Assembly: GCA_032719365.1 (NCBI GenBank)
Contig: CM064871.1
Location: forward strand, 60,710,416 to 60,774,415
From: Prinsepia uniflora
Taxonomy: Eukaryota > Streptophyta > Magnoliopsida > Rosales > Rosaceae
Reading direction: 5' to 3'
DNA length: 64,000 bases
The notes below the pieces were generated by a model. It did not search any database. It saw nothing but the letters and a program-made list of their open reading frames with translations, and was not told the origin of the DNA. Shown here in pieces: positions 45,826-56,852 of the stretch; position 1 is the first letter of the stretch; the number at the start of each line of letters is the position of its first letter. The position numbers and the translations under genes are program-made.

Positions 45826-46168
45826 GACGTGGCACCCTGTCAGACCTATCAGGTGACGTGGACCACTCTTCGGTCCTGTCAGGTGACGTGGCACCCTGTC
45901 AGACCTGTCACATGTCAGTGCACAGTCAGCACTAACATGTCAGTGACGTGGCCCAATCAGGGACTACCACGTGTCACTGACATGTCAGTGACGTGGACCA
46001 GTGTCGTGCTGACACGTGGCATATGTCAGATCTGACACGTGGCCTGAAAGATCAGTGATGTGGACCAATCTGGTGTTGACACGTGGCGCCTGTCAGAATC
46101 TGACACGTCAGACCTGACAACTGTCAGATGACGTCATGCTGGCGTCAGTAGTGACGTCAGCGATGACG
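45826..46168. promoter_or_regulatory. array of 13 ACGT-core (bZIP/ABRE-like) motifs
   Basis: Thirteen ACGT cores in about 345 bp, including three GACACGTGGC (46011, 46034, 46078), several TGACGTGG and TGACGTCA-type sites. The 3' LTR equivalent (53250-53540) keeps ten, including all three GACACGTGGC. Such cores bind plant bZIP factors; activity here is inferred. Confidence 0.6.
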
Positions 46169-47536
46169 TCTGGAGGAACTGTTCCTGCGTTGACCAAGGC
46201 GTTGACCGGCGCGTGTGGGCGCGTGTGAACAGTATTTTTGGTGGGACCACCACCATTCTTTAGGTTTCGACGATCCGGATCTAATGGCGGTGGTTTCGGG
46301 TCAATCGGAGATCATTAAGTTGGTCAAAATGAGGTTTATTACCTCGGGAAGCGCGTTCGGGCTGCTTTTTCGGGCCGGTTTCAGCCTAGGGTTTCATGGT
46401 TGAATGTTAGGGGTTTGTATTGACCTTTACGTATACTTTGGACATGACAGGGATTGTACAATTGTACCTGGTCGAGCGTATACGTTCGGTTTTCAGTAGG
46501 ATTGTACTGTGAGTGGGCCCGATTTCATTAATCCCTTGCATGCTTAAAAGTTTTCTGATTTACTTATATATTCACATGCTGGAATCATGAAACAGTTTTG
46601 ATGATCTTGAAATTATGGTATGGCACGTTTCACGGTATTTGGGTTTGAGACCCGTCTGATGAAACTTAAAAATCGGTTTGGATTTTATCTATGCATATAT
46701 ATGTTTTGCATGTGGATATCAATAAAATGTATTTGGTACTGCACTGTATAGATCCATTCTTATGATACTGTCTCCTCCGGATGTGGTACCCCGGAGTGGT
46801 CATAGCGCATTGCCTGCGAGGGGTCATTCTACGGAGGAACCAGACCATAAAATGACTCAGGGGCAGGATTGCTTATTTGACGTCGGGGACGTCGAGCATT
46901 TAGGACGCTAGGCATTTGAGATACCGTACCCGGACAGGGTTCGCGGATTGGACTTGGAATTGAGACCCGAGTGGCACGCATAGCCATGAGACTGTGACCT
47001 TATTGGACGTTAGGGACGTCAGGCATCTGGGATGTCAGGATCGGAGCGTATAGTGCAGTAGCTAAAATTATCTTATGATTTTATTACATGCCTTATGGTT
47101 CATACTATATGATTTATGGTTTTAAATTCTGATGCATGCATGTTTGGAAAACGGAGGGGTAAATTATATGTTTTACTTATTAAATGGTTTTATAAACTTG
47201 AGTTTCGGCCCACTCACCCTTATTGTTTTGGTAACCCCTTCAGGCGGTGCTACTGAGGTAGAGGAGGATCCTGAGGCTGAGGCATAGATCTAATTCTGCG
47301 TACTTGAACCCCTGTTGGGTGGTTTACCTGCAAGTTTATTTTAGAGTCGTGCTCGCAACTTGTAATTTTGGATTTCATCCCTTGTCTGACAATTCGGATT
47401 TGATGTATAACTTTAATTTGGTTATTTATGCATTTGATTATTTGAGGTTAAAATTGGTATGTTATTTTGGGTGTCAGACAGGAGCAGGGCACGTCCCCTT
47501 GTGGTCCCTGTGGGATCAGGGCGGGTCCTGTCAGCT

Positions 47537-47554
47537 TGGTATGAGAGCACTAGG
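47537..47554 (+). other. primer binding site of element D
   Basis: TGGTATGAGAGCACTAGG, three bases after the LTR end; one change from the initiator tRNA-Met complement. Confidence 0.9.
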
Positions 47555-47646
47555 TTGTGGTCAGCATGCTAGACTAGCGATTAGTACTAGTTACTTTTCG
47601 AGTTTAAGGATAATGTTAACTGATCTATGCCTCTTGACAGTTGGTT

Positions 47647-50600
47647 ATGCCTCCAAGGAGGATTTCTCATACACGAACTGACGTTGATCTGGAAAGGGAA
47701 ATGGAATGCGCAAGCATTGAGCGGGCTCAGCGTTTGGGAGCCACACCTTTTAGCGTGGGATCAAACCCCGAAGATGCTCATGATTGGATCAACAAATGGG
47801 AAAGAATCTTCACGGTGATGCACTGCCCTCCGGGCGAACGGGTGACCTTGGCGGCCTTCTTATTGGAAGGAGGAGCCTACCAGTGGTGTCACGGCCTTGA
47901 AATGTCTGGATGGTCTGTCCATACTACTACTTGGGAAGTTTTCCGTTCCCGATTTCTGGACCAGTACTACCCGCGATCGTTTTGCGCGGCACGGGAGGCA
48001 GAGTTCCTGCGGCTGGAGCAGGGGGATATGTCCGTTGCGGACTACGAGCAGACTTTTGGGAAACTTTCCCGGTTCGCTGCATCATTCGTGAGCACGGAGG
48101 AGGACAAATGCCAAAGGTTTGAGCTTGGACTTCGAGGGGAGATCCGGGCAAGTGTGACTGCTGCTACTCATGCTTCCCTGAGAGATATGGTCGACGCTGC
48201 GGTGCGTGTCGAGGCCAGTCTGGCGGCACACCAGACACGATAGCCTACCGGCGAGGGGCGACGTCAGGATCGCCCACAACGTGGGCCAATGGGCCAGAAG
48301 AACAACAAGGGAGGAGGCTACAGGGGAGCACCCTCATCCTTCAAGGGTCGTGGCTGGTCAGGTCGACGTGGAGGCTCTCAGGGCCGAGGATCAGGATGCA
48401 ACTCTGGGCAGCGTTCATCTTGGAGCGGTGCTTCTGGTGGGCATTCAGACAGGCTGAGGCCAGTAACCTATTTTGCTTGCGGAGAGGAGGGCCACTATGC
48501 CTGTGATTGCCCGCTGTTGTCCAAGAGCAACGACGCTGGCGGCTCTAGTGTGGTGCAGAGCACGGCTTCCCACACTAACGGAGGTCGATGTCAGGTAGGT
48601 GACCGTGGTGTTGGGCGTGGCGCGCGCGGGCGCGGACGAAATAGAGGGCCTAGGGCTCAAGTGTTTGCAATGACCCAGCAGCAGGCGAGGACTGCCCCAG
48701 GCGTGGTTACAGGTACACTACATATCTTAAACCTTCTTGTACGTGCATTGATGGATGCGGGGGCTACACATTCTTTTATTTCGAAGAGTTGTGCTGGTAT
48801 GCTTGTTTGTGTGGTATCAGCCTTAGATTGTGAGATGGGTGTTGGCACCCCGATGGGCATCGTGTACCTTGTAAATCAAGTGACTCGGAGGTGCCCGGTG
48901 AGAATTGAGGATGTGGATTTGCCAGCGGACTTAATTATTCTGGATATCCTCGACTTTGATGTAATTTTGGGAATGGATTGGCTATCGGAGCATGGGTCGC
49001 TCATCGATTTCTGTAGTAGGCAAGTGATTCTGCGAAGTCCGGGTTTGCTGGAGGTTATCTTTCAAGAGGAGCGTGACGGTTCGCCTCCTGAAGTGATTTC
49101 TTCACTTACTGCTACCAAACTTCTACGGAAGGGATGCCAGGGTTATCTGGCGCATGTCGTGTCGGAACAGGTTGATACTCCGGGTATCGATGAGATACCG
49201 GTGGTACGTGAGTTTCCGGATGTGTTCCCGGAAGACTTACCTGGGTTACCACCATTACGGGAGATCAAGTTTACAATTGAACTACTCCCCGGTACCTGAC
49301 CTATATCCCAGGCATCATACCGGATGGCGCCGGCCGAGTTACGAGAACTCAAAACTCAGTTGCAGGAGTTGGTGGATTTGGGATACGTCCGACTGAGTAC
49401 TTCACCGTGGGGAGCACCGGTGTTGTTCGTAAAGAAGAAGGAGGGGAGTCTCCGTTTGTGAATTGACTATCGACAACTCAACAAGGTGACACTGAGGAAC
49501 CAGTATCCTCTACCTAGGATCGATGACCTTTTTGACCAGTTGCGGGGAGCACAGTGCTTCTCGAAGATTGATTTGCGGTCTGGGTATCACCAACTGAGGA
49601 TTTCGGAGGAGGATATTCCGAAAACTGCTTTTCGAACCCGTTACGGACACTACAAGTTCCTTGTGATGCCTTTTGGCTTGACGAATGCTCCAGCAGCATT
49701 CATGGATATGATGAACCGGGTTTTCCGACCTTATTTGGATAAATTCTTGATTGTGTTCATTGATGATATCTTGGTGTACTCGAGAAGTGCCCGAGCACAT
49801 GAGGAACATCTACGGTTGGTGTTGGAGAAGCTGAGACAAGAACAGTTGTACGCCAAACTGAGCATGTGTCAGTTTTGGCTGAGCAATATTGGTTTTTTGG
49901 GACACGTAATATCGACGGATGGGATTAGCGTGGATCCCCAGAAAACAGAGGCGGTGACTAACTAGGCTAGACCGACAACGGTAACGGAGGTGCAGAGTTT
50001 TGTCGGATTAGCGGGTTACTACCGGAGATTCGTGGAGGGTTTCTCCAAAATTGCTGCACCGTTGACTCGATTAACTCGGAAGGGAGTAAAGTTTATTTGG
50101 GACGAGCAGTGTGATCGGAGCTTTCAAGAGTTGAAGGATCGATTGACCACTGCACCTGTCCTTGCGTTGCCGAACGACAGTGGGGAGTTCGTGGTCTTTA
50201 GTGATGCATCGCTGCAAGGTTTGGGTTGCGTGTTGATGCAGACTGGCAAAGTTATCGCCTACGCATCCCGGCAGCTAAAGACTCATGAGTTGAACTACCC
50301 TACCCATGATTTGGAGTTGGCAGCGGTGGTTGATGCCCTAAAAATCTGGAGACATTACCTTTTCGGCGCAACGTGCCGGATATACACCGACCACCAGAGC
50401 CTAAAGTACCTATTCACTCAGAAGGAGCTTAACATGAGACAACGGAGATGGTTAGAGCTGCTGAAGGATTATGGCTGTACAATTGAGTACCATCCGGGTA
50501 AGGCCAATGTGGTGGCAGATGCACTCAGCAGGAAGTCAGCAGGATCTGTTGCACACCTGGGGATGGTGTATCTTCCTTTGCTGGTAGAACTCCGGAAGGC

Positions 50601-52004
50601 GGGAGTTATTTTGGATACCGATGAGCATGGAGCTTTGTTGGCCAGCTTTCATGTACGACCAGTGCTGATTGATCAGATCATTGAAGCACAACTTCAAGAT
50701 CCGATACTCTGTATTTACAGGATTGAGGTCGATGCGGATGGGAGACAGGATTTTACCATCCGGGATGATGGAGTACTTGTGAAGTTGGGCCGTTTGTGTG
50801 TACCTGCAGTGGCAGAGTTACGGGCCGAGATTCTGGTGGAGGCCCATAGTTCGGCTTATGCTATGCATCCGGGAGGTACAAAGATGTACCGTACCCTCCG
50901 GAGCCATTATTAGTGGATAGGAATGAAGAAAGATATTGCAGAGTTCGTGAGCAGATGCTTAACCTGTCAGCAGGTTAAGGCGGAGCGGCAGAGACCTTAT
51001 GGGCCTATGCAGCCACTTCCGATTCCCAAGTGGAAGTGGGATCACATCACCATGGACTTCGTCTTTAAGTTACCAAGGACTCAGAGTGGAGTTGACGGAG
51101 TGTGGGTGATCGTGGACCGGCTAACCAAGTCAGCCCACTTTCTGCCAGTTCAGGAAACTTATAAACCTAATCGACTGGCTCAATTGTTCGTAAAAGAAAT
51201 CATACGATTGCATGGTATGCCAGAATCGATCGTGTCCGATTGTGATCCGTGTTTCACTTCCAGGTTCTGGCGGAGTTTGCAAGTTACTTTGGGAACAACC
51301 CTACGTTTCAGTACTGTGTTCCATCCACAAACCGATGGACAGTCTGAATGGACCATTCAGACCTTAGAGGACATGATGAGGTCCTGTGTGCTACAGTTTC
51401 AGGACTCATGGGATACTCATTTTCCATTGATGGAATTCGCTTACAACAACAGCTATCAGACAAGCATCGGGATGGCACCCTATGAGGCACTGTATGGTCG
51501 ACAGTGCAGAACACCTATCTGCTGGAAACTGTTCGGATTTTCAAGGAAAGATTGAAGGCGGCTCAGGATCTCCAAAAGAGTTATGCCGATCGACGGATTT
51601 GAGACTTGGAATTTGAAGTGGGAGATTTTGTCTTCCTGAAGTTATCTCCGTGGAAAAGGATTATCCGTTTTGGTCGATGGGGGAAACTGAGTTCGCGTTT
51701 TATCGGACCATATGAGATCGTGGAGAGGATTGGCAGGGTTGCATACAGATTGGCACTACCTCCAGAACTTTCTAGAGTTCACGATGTTTTCCACATATCG
51801 ATGCTGCGGAAGTACGTACATGATGCTTCCCATGTACTGGAGGAACAACCTATCGAACTCCGAGAGGATTTGAGCTTTGAGGAACAGCCAGTACAGATTT
51901 TGGATCAGAAGGACAAGGTACTACGTCGGAAGACGATCCCTCTCGTGAAAATTCTCTGGAGAAACCAGAATGTGGAAGAAGCCACATGGGAGCCCGAGGC
52001 TTAG
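47647..52004 (+). pseudogene. Tekay-like gag-pol, full length (element D)
   Basis: Begins MPPRRISHTRTDVDLERE at 47647. Gag to 48240 (WEVFRSRFLDQYYPRSF); zinc knuckle YFACGEEGHYACDC (48469-48510), whose first Cys is Tyr; protease DAGATHSFIS (about 48754); reverse transcriptase 49440-49965 with FIDD at 49757-49768; RNase H 50180-50420 (FSDASLQGLGC, YTDHQSLKYLF); integrase HHCC (50840-50980) and core (51040-51440: SDCDPCFTS, DGQSEWTIQ); GDFVFLKLSPWK domain and chromodomain-like tail VKILWRNQNVEEATWEPEA. One frame runs from 47647 to about 51525 with stops at 48241, 49297, 49459, 49963 and 50911. A deletion of about 53 bp relative to element C then shifts frame, and stops follow at 51600 and 52002. 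Not autonomous now. Confidence 0.95.
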
Positions 52005-52058
52005 ATGCGAGAACAATTTCCTTACCTGTTTCTTTGAAATTTCGGGACGAAATTTCTT

Positions 52059-52070
52059 AAGGGGGGAAAG
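52059..52070 (+). other. polypurine tract of element D
   Basis: AAGGGGGGAAAG directly before the 3' LTR, the plus-strand primer site. Confidence 0.92.
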
Positions 52071-52071
52071 T

Positions 52072-54909
52072 TGTAACACCCCGGAAATTCGAGGATTATA
52101 ATAATGTAATTTAATGTATGAATTGACGTTTTTACCCTTGTGTATGGTATGGCCAAATTGTTGACTTTTTGATTTATGGGGCAGATGGACTTTGACCAAT
52201 GACCATGACGTAGTTCGGGACGTCACGAGTCCATAGGCAGGTGGCACGTCCAATTCGGACGATTAGGGAAAAAGTTATGACTATCGGAAGCTCAGGGGCA
52301 TTACCGTAATTTGGACGATGGGGGAAAAATGTTGACTTTTCGTTTGACAACTAATTTTCACATGACCCAAGGACCACTAGGTAGGTCTCGATGCCCTGAG
52401 TCGGTAGACAGGCGGCACGCCGAAATCGGACTTCGTACGAGGAAATTATGGTCAGAAACGTGAAATCGGGGAGTTTGCGTCTCGGTAATCGTGTCGAATA
52501 TTTTATTCTGATATTATGATTGAAGGACACCTGGATGAGTGACAAGTGTCACTCATCCATTGGCTAGATTGGATCAGCTCCACTATGGGATTAAATAGAA
52601 TTAAAACCCACTTTTGATCTCAGCCACTCATCTAAAGTACCCCAGACTTAATATGAACCTTTGATCTCATTCCTGAGATTAAATATGGACCGTCCAATTC
52701 ATTTTAGCATAATTCCCTCCATTCTATATATTTTCCTAACCCGACACACACACATACCGTCCATTCAATCAACACACCCGCATTGCACCCATTCTCTGTG
52801 TCTGTGTGTGAGAGACTGAGCTGGTGAGGCTGAGAGACGGCGGTGAACGGCGGCAGACGGCGGCGAGGTAAGCTGTTGCTAAACCGAAACCGTTTAAAAA
52901 CTCAGAATTTGGAAGCTTGATTTCCAGCGTGTGTTGTCGAGTTCTATTGACTCTATTCGACTCTATGGACTGTTAGGAACCTATGGGACGTGATTTCGTG
53001 GTTTGAGGTGACTTGAACAGGCGTTAAATGGCGACGAGAAACCCAGATTCTGTTCATCGAGGTGAGCCTTCGATTCAGACCTTGTTTAATGATTTTAATT
53101 CGATTAAAATCTTACTGGGATTGAGACGAGCATTTAGGAAGAAATTAGACATAAAATGGTTGAGAATTGATGAAATGGTGACCGGGTCAGATCGCGGGTC
53201 TGATCGACCCAGTTGCAGAGAAACGGGTTGACCCGTCGAGAGGACAGAGGTGATGACGTGGCACCCTGTCAGACCTGTCACATGTCAGTGCACAGTCAGC
53301 ACTGACATGTCAATGACGTGGCCCAATCAGGAACTGCCACGTGTCACTGACATGTCAGTGATGTGGACCAGTGCCGTGCTGACACGTGGCACATGTCAGA
53401 TTTGACACGTGGCTTGACAGATCAGTGATGTGGACCAATCTGGTGTTGACACGTGGCACCTGTCAGAGTCTGACACGTCAGACCTGACAGCTGTCAGATG
53501 ACGTCAGCATGACGTCATGCTGACGTCAGCGATGACATCAGCAGGAACTGTTCCTACGTTGACCAGGGCGTTGACCGGCGCGTGTGGGCGCGTGTGAACA
53601 GTATTTTTGGTGGGACCACCACCATTCTTTAGGTTTCGACGATCCGAATCCAATGTCGGTGGTTTCGGGTCGATCGGAGATCATTTAGTTGGACAAAATG
53701 AGGTTTATTGCCTCAGGAAGCGCGTTTGGGCTGCTTTTCCGGGCCGATTTCAGCCTAGGGTTTCATGGTTGAATGTTAGGGATTTGTATTGACCTTTACG
53801 TATACTTTGGACATGACAGGGATTGTACAATTGTACTAGGTCGAGGGTATACGTTCGATTTTCAGCAGGATTGTACTGTGAGTGGGCCCGATTTCATTAA
53901 ACCCTTGCATGCTTAAAAGTTTTCTGATTTACTTATATATTCACATGCTGGAATCATGAAACAGTTTTGATGATCTTGAAATTATGGTATGGCACGTTTC
54001 ACGGTATTTGGGTTTGAGACCCGTCTGATGAAACTTAAAAATCGGTTTGGATTTTATTTATGTATATATATGTTTTGCATGTGGATATCAATAAAATGTA
54101 TTTGGTACTGCACTGTATAGATCCATTCTTATGATACTGTCTCCTCCGGATGTGGTACCCCGGAGTGGTCATAGCGCATTTCCTGCGAGGGGTCATTCTA
54201 CGGAGGAACCGGACCGTAAAATGACTCAGGGGCATGATTGCTTATTTGACGTCAGGGACGTCGAGCGTCTAGGACGCTAGGCATTTGAGATGCCGTACCC
54301 GGACAGGGTTCGGGTATTGGACTCGGAATTGAGACCCGAGTGGCACGCGTAGCCTTGAGACTGTGACCTTATTGGACGTCAGGGACGTCAGGCATCTGGG
54401 ATGTCAGGATCGGAGCGTATAGTGCAGTAGCTAAAATTATCTTATGATTTTATTACATGCCTTATGGTTCATACTATATGATTTATGGTTTTAAATTCCG
54501 ATGCATGCATGTTTGGAAAATGGAGGGGTAAATTATATGTTTTACTTATTAAATGGTTCTATAAACTTGGGTTTCAGCCCACTTACCCTTATTGTTTTGG
54601 TAACCCCTCAAGGCGGTTCTACTGAGGTAGAGGAGGATCCTGAGGCTGAGGCATAGATCTAATTCTGCGTACCTGAACCCTGTTGGGTGGTTTACCCGCA
54701 GGTTTATTTTAGAGTCGTGCTCGCAACTTGTAATTTTGGATTTCATCCCTTGTATGACATCTGTTTAATTCGGATTTGATGTATAACTTTAATTTGGTTA
54801 TTTATGCATTTGATTATTTGAGGTTAAAATTGGTATGTTATTTTGGGTGTTAGACGGGAGCAGGGCACGTCCCCTTGTGGTCCCTGTGGGATCGGGGTGG
54901 GTCCTGTCA
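52072..54909 (+). mobile_element. 3' LTR of element D, 2.84 kb
   Basis: Same ends as the 5' LTR and near-identical by eye apart from scattered substitutions, the 59-bp length difference and a few small indels. Acidic frame here reads GSTEVEEDPEAEA then stop (about 54614-54655). Confidence 0.95.
52533..52558. promoter_or_regulatory. LTR palindrome (element D, 3' LTR)
   Basis: Perfect copy of the 45103-45128 palindrome, 461 bp from the LTR start. Confidence 0.8.
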
Positions 54910-55049
54910 CGCTGCATGGAAATCGAGGCTCGCTAGGCGGAGGCCTAAACTGGCGGGGTTTGTGTTTATCCCTTGTCTAACAAGGTTTTTGTCAGATAGG
55001 AGTAAGGTCTGAGTGTATTGTTCTAGTGTATGCGGGTGAAGTCCTGTCA
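54910..55049 (+). mobile_element. plus LTR, right end (continues 42866-44640)
   Basis: After the CGCTG target copy, the outer LTR resumes with CTTGTCTAACAAGG, GTCAGATAGGAGTAAGG and the LTR end GAAGTCCTGTCA. The outer LTR is therefore about 1.9 kb when D is removed. Confidence 0.75.
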
Positions 55050-55864
55050 ACTAAAGCTCGGGGTGATTCCTAGGCAGTTGAAGTTCGAGTTAGTTATCCT
55101 AAAAGGCTAAAAATTGGGGTGATTACCCCGAAGCTCGGGGTAATTCCTAGGGAGGCGAAGCTTGTGTTTTTTCCCAAACCCAAACGACTGATGCTTAGGG
55201 TAGTCAAGGATTGATTTTGTGTCCAGTTCTTATCACGTGATTTTATATCCAAGAATTTCAAGGAAATGTAGGCCACATGGATTTTACAATTTTCATGTTT
55301 TTGTGGGTTCCATTGGTTATGGTTTTATATTTAACTGAAATCCGATTGTATATGATTTTATAAGGATTTTATTGTATGCATCAATTTTTTTTATAACTGA
55401 AGGGAAAAAGATACGTTTCTCAAAATAGTATTTAAAATGATTGTTTTTGTCCACTCACACTTTTATTGGTTTTGTATTCCCTGCAGACCGTTTAGTAGAG
55501 ATGGAGGCTGATTTAGAGGCGGAGGCATTACCTTTCGGTCGTGCACTCGCTGAGATTATTGAGTAGCTTTGTAGCTTTGTATATATAATTATCCTATATG
55601 CTCTAAATAAAAATTTGAATATATTGTTAATTGGTTGTTTTAAATATTTTGGATTTAGTTGGTTCTCGTTTATAGATATCCTTGTCTGAAAGGATTGAAG
55701 ACGGTTCGGCCATCTTTAAGGAGAGATTCTATCAGTTTTCTAACAAATTTCTCGTTTTTATATCTTAAGATCCCAAGGGTATTTTTGGTACTTTTGTTTA
55801 ACTATCACATGAGAGTAGGACATTTCACTGTTATCAAAATGATTTCGAGAATGATCCCTTCAAT
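55050..55864 (+). mobile_element. third plus LTR fragment (3' part)
   Basis: Contains a short direct repeat AAGCTCGGGGTGATTCCTAG (55054) / AAGCTCGGGGTAATTCCTAG (55131), GTCCACTCACACTTTTATTG...CCCTGCAG (55449-55487) and a frame with EMEADLEAEA (55498-55530), here without the stop. The 5' part is absent. Confidence 0.65.
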
Positions 55865-55865
55865 T

Positions 55866-55877
55866 TGGTATCATAGC
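55866..55877 (+). other. primer binding site
   Basis: TGGTATCATAGC, one change from the initiator tRNA-Met complement, marking the end of the fragment's LTR. Confidence 0.75.
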
Positions 55878-55955
55878 AATAGGTTTAACTTCCCGCAGAC
55901 TACACACTTAGTGTGCCTAGTATATATGGTACTGATTTAGGGTCTTATCGAAGAA

Positions 55956-56170
55956 ATGCCTCGAGGATGAGAGTCTCGTTCACGATCTGAAAATGATGGA
56001 GAGGCAAGTAAGACCAAGGACACACATGATCTCGGAATGTATCCAGAGATGAGGCGTACACTTGATTGTTTGGGTCAAGCATTAGAGACTGTAATCTAAG
56101 GTAAGAGGACTTATGAGAATCCAGATATTGAGCGAGCCTAGATGTTTGGGTTCAAAATCCACAAACTTAT
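55956..56170 (+). pseudogene. gag start fragment
   Basis: ATGCCTCGAGGATGA gives MPRG then a stop; the following frame (RTLDCLGQALETV) is gag-like only by position after the primer binding site. Cut short near 56170. Low support. Confidence 0.4.
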
Positions 56171-56389
56171 CTTCTGTTTCCTTTGAAAATCTCAATTCTT
56201 AATTATATAAATTTCCCAAATTTATGCTGCACATGAGCTTTTGAGACATTTCCCAAATATCCAATTTTTCAAAAAATTTCCAAAAGTTTGTTGCTTTCAG
56301 AAGCTTATCTTAATGTTGAGTATTTTGTTCTTGATGTTCGAAATTCATGTCTCCAATTATGAGTGAATCCCTTCTTTTCGAGTGTATAA
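56171..56389. other. AT-rich filler, no gene
   Basis: No recognisable motif; lies between opposing LTR scraps. Confidence 0.3.
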
Positions 56390-56841
56390 ATACCATATTG
56401 CTTAAAAACATTAAAAACTGTTAGTCGACATAAATAAACAATTTAAAAACAATTTTTAAAAAAATGACATTGATACCCTTTACTTAAAAACATGCATGCA
56501 TCAGAAAACAAGTATCTCAAATAATTTCTTAAAAGCAAGACATATTGCTTTTCAAATCACTAAACAGTGAAAACATTTATAAAAAAAAATTAATTATATC
56601 AATAGGGTCTCAGCCCAAAACCAAATCACGTAGAGTCTTCACCCAAATCCAAATCTCATAGGGTCTTAGCCCAAATCAAAACCACGTGGGGCTTTAGTCC
56701 AAAACAATCTCAGAAATCATCTTAATAGGGCCTTTTCCCGATACAAAAGCCTCACATCCGGAGTCGTATGAAAACATGAGTAACCAATCCTCTTTATCCA
56801 ATATCCAGCAAATCATCTCAATAGTCACGGTATCAACGCTA
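56390..56841 (-). mobile_element. LTR scrap (minus)
   Basis: ACTTAAAAACATGCATGCATCAGAAAAC and repeated GGGTCT(C/T)AGCCCAAAACC motifs match the mid-LTR of the 17496-18600 type. Interrupted at 56841 by the Athila-like LTR. Confidence 0.6.
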
Positions 56842-56852
56842 TGCGTTGATAC
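56830..56852. repeat. inverted repeat across the LTR border
   Basis: GTATCAACGC-TAT-GCGTTGATAC: perfect 10-base arms with a 3-base spacer, centred on the proposed end of the Athila-like LTR (56842). Confidence 0.9.

Larger units (their letters stand above)
44641..47533 (+). mobile_element. 5' LTR of element D, 2.89 kb
   Basis: TGTAACACCCCGGAAATTC ... GGGCGGGTCCTGTCA. Features: palindrome 45103-45128; TATA-like TTCTATATATTTTCC near 45293; possible splice donors GAG|GTAAGC (45438) and GAG|GTGAGC (45632); a dense ACGT-motif array (45826-46168); CGCG-rich GGCGCGTGTGGGCGCGTGTG (46208); CCACTCACCCTTATTG...CCCTTCAG|G (47210-47245) and an acidic frame GATEVEEDPEAEA then stop (47246-47287). About 59 bp near 45840-45900 are duplicated compared with the 3' LTR. 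Confidence 0.95.
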
